This document shows, piece by piece, positions 34,201 to 41,121 of a DNA stretch of 43,180 nt (the first letter of the stretch is position 1; every line of letters begins with the position of its first letter). The notes under the pieces were generated by a model. It did not search any database. It saw only the letters and a program-made list of their open reading frames with translations, and was not told the origin of the DNA. The DNA comes from CAYILR01 sp964364175 (GTDB lineage Bacteria; Bdellovibrionota; UBA1018), in NCBI GenBank assembly GCA_964364175.1, contig CAYILR010000042.1, positions 1 to 43,180 on the forward strand, given 5' to 3'. The translations under genes and the position numbers were made by a program.

Positions 34201-35351
34201 ACGGTTCCGAAGAACTGTTGAAAAAAGGCCAGAAGCTGGATGATGAAGTTCTCGCGACAATCCCATTCGATCTTTTGGGATTCATTCCGGTCAAAGACGA
34301 GCTCGAACAGCAAGTCACCGAAATGGTCAAAATCGTCAAAGATAAAATGGACGCAATCCGTTTTGTCTTCAAAGAGCGAATTGAGCGCCTGAAAAAAGGC
34401 GACGAGTTGGCTCCTGGCGTGATCAAAATGGTCAAAGTCCAAATCGCGATCAAACGACGTTTGCGAGTCGGCGACAAAATGGCAGGTCGACACGGAAACA
34501 AAGGGGTCATCAGCCGAATTGTTCCGATGGAAGACATGCCGTTCATGGCGGATGGAACTCCTGTCGATATGGTTCTGAACCCTCTCGGCGTTCCTTCTCG
34601 AATGAACATCGGTCAGCTGCTTGAAGTCATGTTGGGTTGGGCTGCGTACGGAATTAGCCGCAAGGTTGAAGCGTACATGGAAGAGTTCCAAATCGATAAA
34701 CTCCGTCAATTGCTGAAAGAGACTTATTCTTCGGCAACTGTGGATAAATATCTCGAAAAAGCATCCGACGATGAGATCAAGAAAATGGCTACTCATTTGC
34801 GTCGCGGAATTTCTTTCGCAACTCCAGTTTTCGATGGAGCAAGCGAGAAAGATATCGAACGCATGATGAACATCGCTGGATTGCCACTGCGCGGTCAGAC
34901 GACGTTGTACGACGGAGTCGGCGGCGAGCCGTTTGCTGAAGAAGTCACCATCGGCGTCATGTACATCCTCAAACTCCACCACTTGGTCGAAGAGAAGATC
35001 CATGCCCGAAGCATTGGCCCGTACAGCTTAGTCACTCAGCAACCGCTGGGTGGTAAGGCTCAATTCGGTGGTCAGCGTTTAGGAGAGATGGAAGTTTGGG
35101 CGCTGGAAGCATATGGAGCTGCATACGGACTGCAAGAGTTCCTCACTGTGAAATCCGACGACGTCACCGGTAGAAACCGAATGTACGAAGCGATTGTCAA
35201 AGGTGAGCACTTGCTCGAACCTGGTCTGCCAGAGTCGTTCAACGTTCTGATCAAAGAGCTGCAAAGCTTGGCGCTGAACGTCGAATTGATCGAGGAAACA
35301 GGCAACAAAGAACCAGCAGTAGCAGCTAAAGCCGCAAACGCTCTAATGTAA
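31203..35351 (+). CDS. rpoB: DNA-directed RNA polymerase subunit beta
   Basis: The 1382-residue protein begins [18 protein letters not shown]. It contains the fork/Rif region [44 protein letters not shown] with wild-type residues at the common rifampicin positions, then [47 protein letters not shown] and the C-terminal clamp-associated [29 protein letters not shown] precedes the ATG. With RpoC it forms the catalytic cleft. Length is normal for proteobacteria; no lineage insertion of note was identified. Confidence 0.99.
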   Translation: [1382 protein letters not shown]

Positions 35352-35380
35352 CAATACGAAAGTAATTTAGGAGAGCATCA

Positions 35381-38300
35381 ATGAAAGACTTACTCAACTT
35401 TTTTGACAAACCCAAAGATCCTCTGAGTTTTGTAGGGATCAGAATCAGCCTAGCTTCTCCGGACAAAATCCGTGAGTGGTCCTATGGCGAAGTCAAAAAA
35501 CCGGAGACGATCAATTACCGTACCTTCAAACCTGAGAGAGACGGTTTGTTCTGCGCTCGTATCTTTGGTCCTATCAAAGATTATGAATGTATCTGCGGTA
35601 AGTACAAGCGGATGAAATACCGCGGCGTCGTTTGCGAAAAGTGCGGCGTCGAGGTCATTCAATCCAAAGTGCGGCGTGAACGTCTCGGCCACATTGAGTT
35701 GGCGACTCCTGTAGCTCACATCTGGTTCTTGCGTTCACTCCCTTCTCGGATTGGCGCTGTTCTTGATATTACTCTGAAAGATGTTGAGAAAGTTCTCTAT
35801 TGCGAAGCTTATTTGCTGCTCGATGCGGGAAACACCGGCCTCGAAGAGAACACAGTTTTCAACGAAGAGAAGCACAACCAACTGATCAAAGACGGCATGA
35901 CTTTCACGGCTGGCATGGGTGGTGAAACCATTCGTGATGCACTCAAAAAAGTCGATGTGGAGACTCTCTCTCGTCAATTGCGTCGTGAAGTGAAACAAAC
36001 CACTTCCGAAGCTCAAAAAACCAAACTCTACAAACGCCTGAAAGTCATCGAGGCTTTCAAATTGAGCGGCAGCAATAAACCCGATTGGATGATGTTGGAA
36101 GTGATTCCAGTGATTCCACCTGAATTGCGTCCGTTGGTTCCTTTGGATGGTGGCCGATTTGCTACCTCTGATTTGAACGATCTCTATCGCCGCGTGATCA
36201 ATCGAAACAATCGTTTGAAACGCCTGATGGAATTGAACGCTCCCGAAATCATTATCCGCAACGAAAAACGCATGCTTCAAGAAGCTGTGGATGCGTTGTT
36301 CGATAACGGACGTCGCGGCAAAACCTTCACAGGTCCGAACAAACGCCCTCTGCGTTCGTTGTCTGACTTGTTGAAAGGGAAGCAAGGTCGTTTCCGAGGC
36401 AACTTGCTTGGAAAACGCGTCGACTACTCCGGCCGTTCAGTCATCGTCGTGGGTCCTGAACTGAAACTCCATCAGTGCGGCTTGCCCAAAGTGATGGCGC
36501 TCGAATTGTTTAAACCCTTTATTTACAACAAACTTTCCGAATACGGCTATGTCACCACCATTAAATCTGCCAAGAAAATGGTCGAGAAGCAGCGCCAAGA
36601 AGTTTGGGATATTCTCGAAGAAGTCGTGCGCGAACATCCGGTGCTCCTCAACCGAGCTCCGACTTTGCACAGACTCGGGATTCAAGCTTTCGAACCGATC
36701 TTGATCGAAGGAAAAGCCATCCAATTGCATCCGCTCGTTTGCGCTGCGTTCAACGCAGACTTTGACGGAGACCAAATGGCTGTGCACGTTCCTCTGTCGA
36801 TCGAAGCACAGGTCGAAGCACGCGTCTTGATGATGTCGACCAACAACATCTTGTCACCTGCACACGGCAAACCGATCATCGTACCTAGCCAAGATATCGT
36901 CTTGGGTCTGTACTACATGACTCGCGAACGTCCGTATGGCAAAGGCGAAGGCAAATCTTTCTCGTCTCCTATCGAAGTTCAGTACGCCCACGAAGCTGGG
37001 ATCGTAGGCTTGCAAACCAAGATTCGCTGCCGCATCCATGGTAAAACCTTGGATACAACTGTCGGCCGCGCACTCTTGTCCGAAATCATCCCTGTGGAGA
37101 TTCCATTCACTGCGTACAACAAAGTGATGGGCAAAAAAGACTTGGCAGAATTGATCGATACTTGCTTCCGTTTGACAGGAAACAAAAAGACCGTCATTCT
37201 CGCCGACCAAATCATGGGCACTGGATTCAAACAAGCCATGAAAGCCGGGATTTCGATCTCGGTCCATGACATGTTGATGCCGCCCGAGAAAAAAGAACTT
37301 CTCGGACAAGCCTATGACCAAGTCCACGAAATCGAAAACCAGTACGTCGAAGGTTTGATCACCGACGGTGAGCGCTACAACAAAGTCATCGACATTTGGG
37401 CGCAAACTTCGGAGCAAATCGCGACTGCGATGATGAAGCGCCTCTCGGTGCAGACTTTCAAAGCACCCGAAGGTTCTTCACACAAAGAAAGAGAAATCAC
37501 CGGTCCTTCCTTCAACTCCATCTTCATGATGGCAGATTCGGGAGCTAGGGGTTCTAACGCTCAGATCCGTCAGTTGGCGGGTATGCGGGGATTGATGGCC
37601 AAGCCGTCTGGCGAGATCATCGAAACTCCGATCGTCGCTAACTTCCGCGAAGGTCTGTCTGTGTTGCAATACTTCGTTTCGACTCACGGAGCACGTAAAG
37701 GCTTGGCCGATACCGCTCTCAAAACCGCAAACTCGGGTTATTTGACTCGTCGTTTGGTGGACGTGGCTCAAGACATGATTGTGACCGAGCCAGATTGCGG
37801 TACTCTGGACGGTCTCTATGTTGCTGCTTTGATCGAAGGTGGCGAGATTATCGAGAAAATGGGCGACCGTATTTTGGGTCGCGTGGTTCTCGATGACGTC
37901 ATCGATCCAATCACCAATGACGTGATTGTGAAAGCGAACGAAGAAATCACTGAAGATCTGATGAAACGAGTAGACGACGCAGGTATTGACCGCGTGAAGA
38001 TTCGTTCCGTGTTGACTTGTCAGTCGCGCAAAGGAATCTGCGGTCGTTGCTACGGCCGGGATCTGGCGCGTGGACGCATGGTCAGCAACGGTGAAGCTGT
38101 TGGTGTGATCGCAGCTCAATCGATCGGTGAACCAGGTACTCAGCTCACCATGAGAACTTTCCACATCGGTGGTACTGCTTCTCGTCGTGCTGAACAATCC
38201 AGTCTCCAACCGAAAACCAAAGGTAAGATCAAGTTCATCAACGTCACTACTGTGCGGAACAAAGAAGGTCACCTGACCATCATGAATCGCAACGGAGAAG

Positions 38301-39529
38301 TCGCAATCATTGACGCCAACAACCGCGAGCGTGAGAAGTATCCAGTTGTTTACGGCGCGAAACTGATGGTGAAAGATGGTGACGGCGTTGACAAAGGTCA
38401 GACATTGGCTGAGTGGGATCCATATTCCACTCCGATCATCACCGAAGTATCCGGGGTTCTCCAATTCGAAGACGTCGAAGAGGGGATCACCATGCAGGAA
38501 CAGTTCGATAGCGTGACGGGTCTTTCCCACAAAGTTATTGTGGAATCGAAAGCTACCGACAAGCGTCCAAAAGTTCTGATCACGGATGGCAAGGGTGGAG
38601 TTCTCAAAATCGAAGGTAGCAACCGTGTTGCACGTTACTTGCTGCCAGTCGGAGCCAACCTCGTCATCAACGACGGCGATGAAATCAAAGCCGGTGATAC
38701 GATCGCGAAGATTCACAGAGAAACCACGAAGACCAAAGACATCACTGGGGGTCTCCCTCGCGTTGCTGAGCTTTTCGAAGCTCGCAAACCGAAGGACACT
38801 GCAGTGATCTCCGAGATCGACGGAACTGTAACCTTCTTGAAAGACACCAAGGGCAAACGCAAAATCGGCGTGACCCCCGAAGTCGGCGAAGCCAAAGAAT
38901 ACCTGGTCGGCAAAGGCCGCCACTTGGCCGTCAACGAAGGCGACTACGTAAAAGCCGGAGATCCTTTGATGGATGGTCCAGTCAATCCACACGATATTCT
39001 ACGCGTGTTGGGAGAGAAGGCCCTGGCGAAATACTTGGTCGACGAAGTTCAAGAGGTCTATCGTCTGCAAGGGGTGAAAATCAACGACAAGCACATCGAG
39101 ACCATCGTTCGTCAGATGTTGCGTAAAGTGAAAATCAAAGAAGTTGGCGATACAACCTTCCTCTCTGGCGAATCGATCGAGAAGAGCTTATTCGAAGCAG
39201 AAAACCAAAAGATCATGCAAAGCGGCGGCGTTCCTGCAACAGCAGAACCGCTCCTGCTCGGGATCACCAAAGCTTCTCTCACCACCGAGAGCTTTATTTC
39301 TGCAGCTTCGTTCCAAGAAACCACCAAAGTACTCACCGAAGCAAGTATCGCAGGCCGAGTGGATTATCTCCGCGGCTTGAAAGAGAACGTCATTATGGGT
39401 CGCTTGGTGCCCGCTGGAACAGGTCTGATGAAATACAAAGGCCTGAATGCAAAAGTGATCGTGGATGAAGAGCCCTCGTCGAGAGGTTCAAGCATCAGCG
39501 AAGAGGCCACTGCATCGGCTGCTCGATAA
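35381..39529 (+). CDS. rpoC: DNA-directed RNA polymerase subunit beta'
   Basis: The 1382-residue protein carries the N-terminal zinc ribbon CICGKYKRMKYRGVVCEKCGVEV, the catalytic Mg motif NADFDGDQMAVHVPLS, the bridge-helix and trigger-loop regions (GARGSNAQIRQLAGMRGLMAKPSGEIIETPI, SIGEPGTQLTMRTFHIGGTA) and the second zinc site CQSRKGICGRCYGRDLA. TTAGGAG precedes the ATG, 29 bases after rpoB. It is the same length as RpoB here, which is coincidence. A tRNA-Val starts only seven bases past its stop codon. Confidence 0.99.
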   Translation: MKDLLNFFDKPKDPLSFVGIRISLASPDKIREWSYGEVKKPETINYRTFKPERDGLFCARIFGPIKDYECICGKYKRMKYRGVVCEKCGVEVIQSKVRRERLGHIELATPVAHIWFLRSLPSRIGAVLDITLKDVEKVLYCEAYLLLDAGNTGLEENTVFNEEKHNQLIKDGMTFTAGMGGETIRDALKKVDVETLSRQLRREVKQTTSEAQKTKLYKRLKVIEAFKLSGSNKPDWMMLEVIPVIPPELRPLVPLDGGRFATSDLNDLYRRVINRNNRLKRLMELNAPEIIIRNEKRMLQEAVDALFDNGRRGKTFTGPNKRPLRSLSDLLKGKQGRFRGNLLGKRVDYSGRSVIVVGPELKLHQCGLPKVMALELFKPFIYNKLSEYGYVTTIKSAKKMVEKQRQEVWDILEEVVREHPVLLNRAPTLHRLGIQAFEPILIEGKAIQLHPLVCAAFNADFDGDQMAVHVPLSIEAQVEARVLMMSTNNILSPAHGKPIIVPSQDIVLGLYYMTRERPYGKGEGKSFSSPIEVQYAHEAGIVGLQTKIRCRIHGKTLDTTVGRALLSEIIPVEIPFTAYNKVMGKKDLAELIDTCFRLTGNKKTVILADQIMGTGFKQAMKAGISISVHDMLMPPEKKELLGQAYDQVHEIENQYVEGLITDGERYNKVIDIWAQTSEQIATAMMKRLSVQTFKAPEGSSHKEREITGPSFNSIFMMADSGARGSNAQIRQLAGMRGLMAKPSGEIIETPIVANFREGLSVLQYFVSTHGARKGLADTALKTANSGYLTRRLVDVAQDMIVTEPDCGTLDGLYVAALIEGGEIIEKMGDRILGRVVLDDVIDPITNDVIVKANEEITEDLMKRVDDAGIDRVKIRSVLTCQSRKGICGRCYGRDLARGRMVSNGEAVGVIAAQSIGEPGTQLTMRTFHIGGTASRRAEQSSLQPKTKGKIKFINVTTVRNKEGHLTIMNRNGEVAIIDANNREREKYPVVYGAKLMVKDGDGVDKGQTLAEWDPYSTPIITEVSGVLQFEDVEEGITMQEQFDSVTGLSHKVIVESKATDKRPKVLITDGKGGVLKIEGSNRVARYLLPVGANLVINDGDEIKAGDTIAKIHRETTKTKDITGGLPRVAELFEARKPKDTAVISEIDGTVTFLKDTKGKRKIGVTPEVGEAKEYLVGKGRHLAVNEGDYVKAGDPLMDGPVNPHDILRVLGEKALAKYLVDEVQEVYRLQGVKINDKHIETIVRQMLRKVKIKEVGDTTFLSGESIEKSLFEAENQKIMQSGGVPATAEPLLLGITKASLTTESFISAASFQETTKVLTEASIAGRVDYLRGLKENVIMGRLVPAGTGLMKYKGLNAKVIVDEEPSSRGSSISEEATASAAR

Positions 39530-39535
39530 AAAAGG

Positions 39536-39610
39536 GGGAGCTTAGCTCAGCGGTAGAGCAGGATCTTTACACGGTCAAGGTCATAGGTTCAATCCCTATA
39601 GCTCCCACCA
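39536..39610 (+). tRNA. tRNA-Val (anticodon TAC)
   Basis: Acceptor GGGAGCT pairs with AGCTCCC, and the D arm is GCTCAGCGGTAGAGC. The anticodon loop TTTACAC carries TAC, on a stem with one G-A mismatch at its base. The T arm is ATAGGTTCAATCCCTAT, the discriminator is A and CCA is encoded. It starts seven bases after rpoC and is followed by a terminator, so it is likely co-transcribed with rpoBC and released by processing. Confidence 0.95.
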
Positions 39611-39679
39611 TCTTTCAAAAAAGAGGCGTCCGAAAGGACGCTTTTTTTTTGAAAGATGGTGGGAGCTATAGGGATTGAA
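39588..39679 (+). repeat. Inverted duplication of the tRNA-Val 3' half around its terminator
   Basis: Bases 39588-39622 (T arm, acceptor strand, CCA and trailer of tRNA-Val) are exactly complementary to 39645-39679. The centre is the terminator hairpin GCGTCC-GAAA-GGACGC. The right copy therefore reads as an antisense of the tRNA 3' half. The arms are identical over 35 bases, so the duplication is either recent or under selection. Confidence 0.9.
39626..39650 (+). terminator. Rho-independent terminator after tRNA-Val
   Basis: GCGTCC (39626-39631) pairs with GGACGC (39636-39641) around a GAAA tetraloop, followed by nine T (39642-39650). An A-rich stretch precedes it. This closes the rpoBC-tRNA-Val unit and is the centre of the larger inverted duplication. 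Confidence 0.9.
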
Positions 39680-39692
39680 ACGGAATTCGCGA

Positions 39693-39723
39693 CCCGCGGA
39701 CGAATCACTGATTCGGACGCGGG
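39693..39723 (+). repeat. Hairpin with tandem G.A mismatch, downstream of tRNA-Val
   Basis: CCCGCG (39693-39698) pairs with CGCGGG (39718-39723) and GAATCA (39702-39707) with TGATTC (39709-39714) plus C701-G715, with only a one-base loop. Between the two stems, G99.A717 and A100.G716 form a tandem mismatch. The same mismatch pair occurs in the tRNA-spacer repeats. Confidence 0.75.
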
Positions 39724-39725
39724 GC

Positions 39726-39746
39726 AAAAAGTCAGGATGACTTTTT
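39726..39746 (+). terminator. Small A/T-rich hairpin with T5 end
   Basis: AAAAAGTCA (39726-39734) pairs perfectly with TGACTTTTT (39738-39746) around a three-base GGA loop. It looks like a weak bidirectional terminator inside the hairpin array after tRNA-Val. Confidence 0.5.
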
Positions 39747-39762
39747 GAGCGAATGGAGGTGA

Positions 39763-39803
39763 GGCTACGCAGGAGCCCGCACGATGCGGGCGACGTAGTA
39801 GCC
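39763..39803 (+). repeat. Hairpin with tandem G.A mismatch (GGAG/CGAC)
   Basis: GGCTAC (39763-39768) pairs with GTAGCC (39798-39803), and CCCGCA (39776-39781) with TGCGGG (39785-39790). In between, G75-C91, A74.G92, G73.A93 and G72-C94 give a tandem G.A mismatch flanked by G-C pairs, with further A.G and G.A oppositions outward. Confidence 0.75.
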
Positions 39804-39836
39804 AATCCCGGTTAGTGACTCACCTGTGTGTTCTTG

Positions 39837-39927
39837 TTTTTCGGATTTCGCTCCCTGGGCGCGTCGCAGGAAACGACTTTGTCGTTTCCTGCTTGCACTC
39901 CTCGTCTCAGGGCGATTTGACGAAAAA
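39837..39927 (+). repeat. Nested inverted repeat with 12-bp perfect inner stem
   Basis: The inner arms GCAGGAAACGAC (39866-39877) and GTCGTTTCCTGC (39881-39892) pair perfectly around TTT. The outer TTTTTCG (39837-39843) pairs with CGAAAAA (39921-39927), with a partly matched stretch between. It belongs to the hairpin array that fills 39611-40323, but lacks the G.A core. Confidence 0.7.
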
Positions 39928-39930
39928 TGG

Positions 39931-40158
39931 CTAGAAACCCAAGTAGTGGTTCTTCGGTTTTTCAGGGGCAATCCATATTTGCCTGATTCTTAAAAAAATT
40001 GGGAACCCCCGTTGCACATGGGTCAGGCTCGACCAATATTCGGTTTCGTTCGTAACCGTCAGCCCAAAAGCATCGCGATAAAACGGGACGGCTCGTTTCA
40101 TATCTTTGACGTTGTAGTAGGGCGTGTTTTCAAAGTCAGTTTCGGCTGCAAATTGCAT
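39931..40158 (-). pseudogene. Truncated VOC/glyoxalase-fold gene (N-terminal fragment)
   Basis: The 75-codon frame begins MQFAAETDFENTPYYNVKDMKRAVPFYRDAFGLTV, the first beta-alpha-beta unit of a VOC (glyoxalase/bleomycin-resistance) protein. After about residue 45 the resemblance stops and the frame ends early; complete proteins of this family have about 120-150 residues. The downstream half is missing, replaced by the hairpin array. Its first 14 codons lie inside a long inverted repeat. It is most likely a decayed gene. Confidence 0.6.
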
Positions 40159-40303
40159 CTTCGGGCTGCGACTTCGTCAGCGAATCGCGCCAAAATCCTC
40201 ACAGCCCGCAGCGGGGATGCTCCGGTTTTGGCGCGACCCGCTTCCTTGTTTCGCCTCGAATCTGCAATTTTCGCTTCGAAACTGACTTTGAAAACACGCC
40301 CTA
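40118..40303 (-). repeat. 186-bp quasi-palindrome overlapping the VOC gene start, with tandem G.A core
   Basis: Bases 40118-40144 are exactly complementary to 40277-40303 (27 bp). Inside, 40185-40195 pairs with 40226-40236 (TCGCGCCAAAA, 11 bp). On the minus strand the core reads AAAACCGGAGC...GTGAGGATTTT, with C-G, G.G and tandem G.A/A.G positions as in the tRNA-spacer repeats. The left arm encodes the start of the VOC frame, so the right arm is an inverted copy of those codons. Confidence 0.8.
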
Positions 40304-40323
40304 GATATCTTGAATTCCTGTGA

Positions 40324-40644
40324 TCATTTTATTTTTTGATCCTTTTTCTTTTCTTCTTCCCAGATTTTCTCGACGATATCGCGGATTTGTTCCCAAGTGC
40401 GGCCTTTGTAAGTTCGTTTGGAGCCCGGACGGCGTCCCTCGATCCATGCGATAAATTCAGGATCGTCGTGATCGTATTCTGGAAGATATTCTAGGTCAGG
40501 AATTATTTTATAAACATCGGCAAGGAGTTCATCGGTTTCGGGGTCGTTTGGAATAATATCTGTTATAGGATTGTCTGGAGAGGATTTTGCCAAGCCAGAC
40601 TTGTCTTTTTTTCTCTTCAATTTTTGATCTCGAGTAATATCCAT
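40324..40644 (-). CDS. Hypothetical charged protein, possibly the 3' part of a frameshifted gene
   Basis: The 106-residue frame is hydrophilic and acidic in the middle (IIPNDPETDELLADVYKIIPDLEYLPEYDHDDPEFIAWIEG), followed by a basic segment (RRPGSKRTYKGRTWEQIRDIV) and a Lys/Glu-rich tail. No family is recognised. The first 116 bases overlap the upstream frame 40529-40924 in another register, with an A5 run (AAAAATGG) at its start codon. It may be an independent coupled gene, or the continuation of the upstream gene after a one-base frameshift. Confidence 0.5.
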   Translation of the reverse strand: MDITRDQKLKRKKDKSGLAKSSPDNPITDIIPNDPETDELLADVYKIIPDLEYLPEYDHDDPEFIAWIEGRRPGSKRTYKGRTWEQIRDIVEKIWEEEKKKDQKIK

Positions 40645-40924
40645 TTTTAATCATTTCTCCGTAGGTCGCCGAGGCCAGTGGCACTTCTAGTGGATGAAGT
40701 TCTAATCCTGCTCCCTCAAATTGCATTCTGCGTAATCGAGCAGCGTTTCTGAATAGTCGTCTCAGCTTAGCATTCGCAAGGCACTTCTCGTACTCCACAT
40801 CCCGATCATAGTAATAACCATGCACGGAATCTGAGTCAATTTCAGCTTTGTCAGCGAGCCAGTGTTCTTTCATAGTTTTCAACTCATCGTCAGAGTAAAA
40901 CTCTGATTTTTTTTTCTTAGCCAC
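40529..40924 (-). CDS. Hypothetical basic protein, overlapping the next frame
   Basis: The 131-residue frame is strongly charged: MAKKKKSEFYSDDELKTMKEHWLADKAEID, then Arg-rich (LANAKLRRLFRNAARLRRMQFEGAGLELHP), ending in a low-complexity KRRQVWLGKILSRQSYNRYY-type tail. The part up to MIKNG (before the A5 run) looks like ordinary protein, while the tail after it is in the zone shared with the downstream frame. No homologous family is recognised. Confidence 0.5.
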   Translation of the reverse strand: MAKKKKSEFYSDDELKTMKEHWLADKAEIDSDSVHGYYYDRDVEYEKCLANAKLRRLFRNAARLRRMQFEGAGLELHPLEVPLASATYGEMIKNGYYSRSKIEEKKRQVWLGKILSRQSYNRYYSKRPRNR

Positions 40925-41121
40925 ATGAATTCTCCAGACTTAGGATTCTCCTGTGCAAAAAGTGAACCAGCCTGTAGGAATGCGGTGATTCCGTTTAAGT
41001 AGCTAAAATTGTAGACTTATCAAAAAATGCTGGGCTCTAACCTAAGTCGAAAATCAGCCAACTGACCGGATTCCGGACTCGCTCTTGATTTCCGCCCCAT
41101 TTATTGCGACCGTCAGCCCCT

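Noticed and set aside
33978..35003. 341-codon open frame antisense to rpoB
   Set aside because: It is the complement of conserved rpoB codons, with a low-complexity His/Phe/Asp-rich translation and no recognised domain.
37478..38992. 504-codon open frame antisense to rpoC
   Set aside because: It lies wholly opposite a conserved rpoC segment, has no family resemblance, and its composition (His/Phe/Asp rich) is what the complement of rpoC codons gives.
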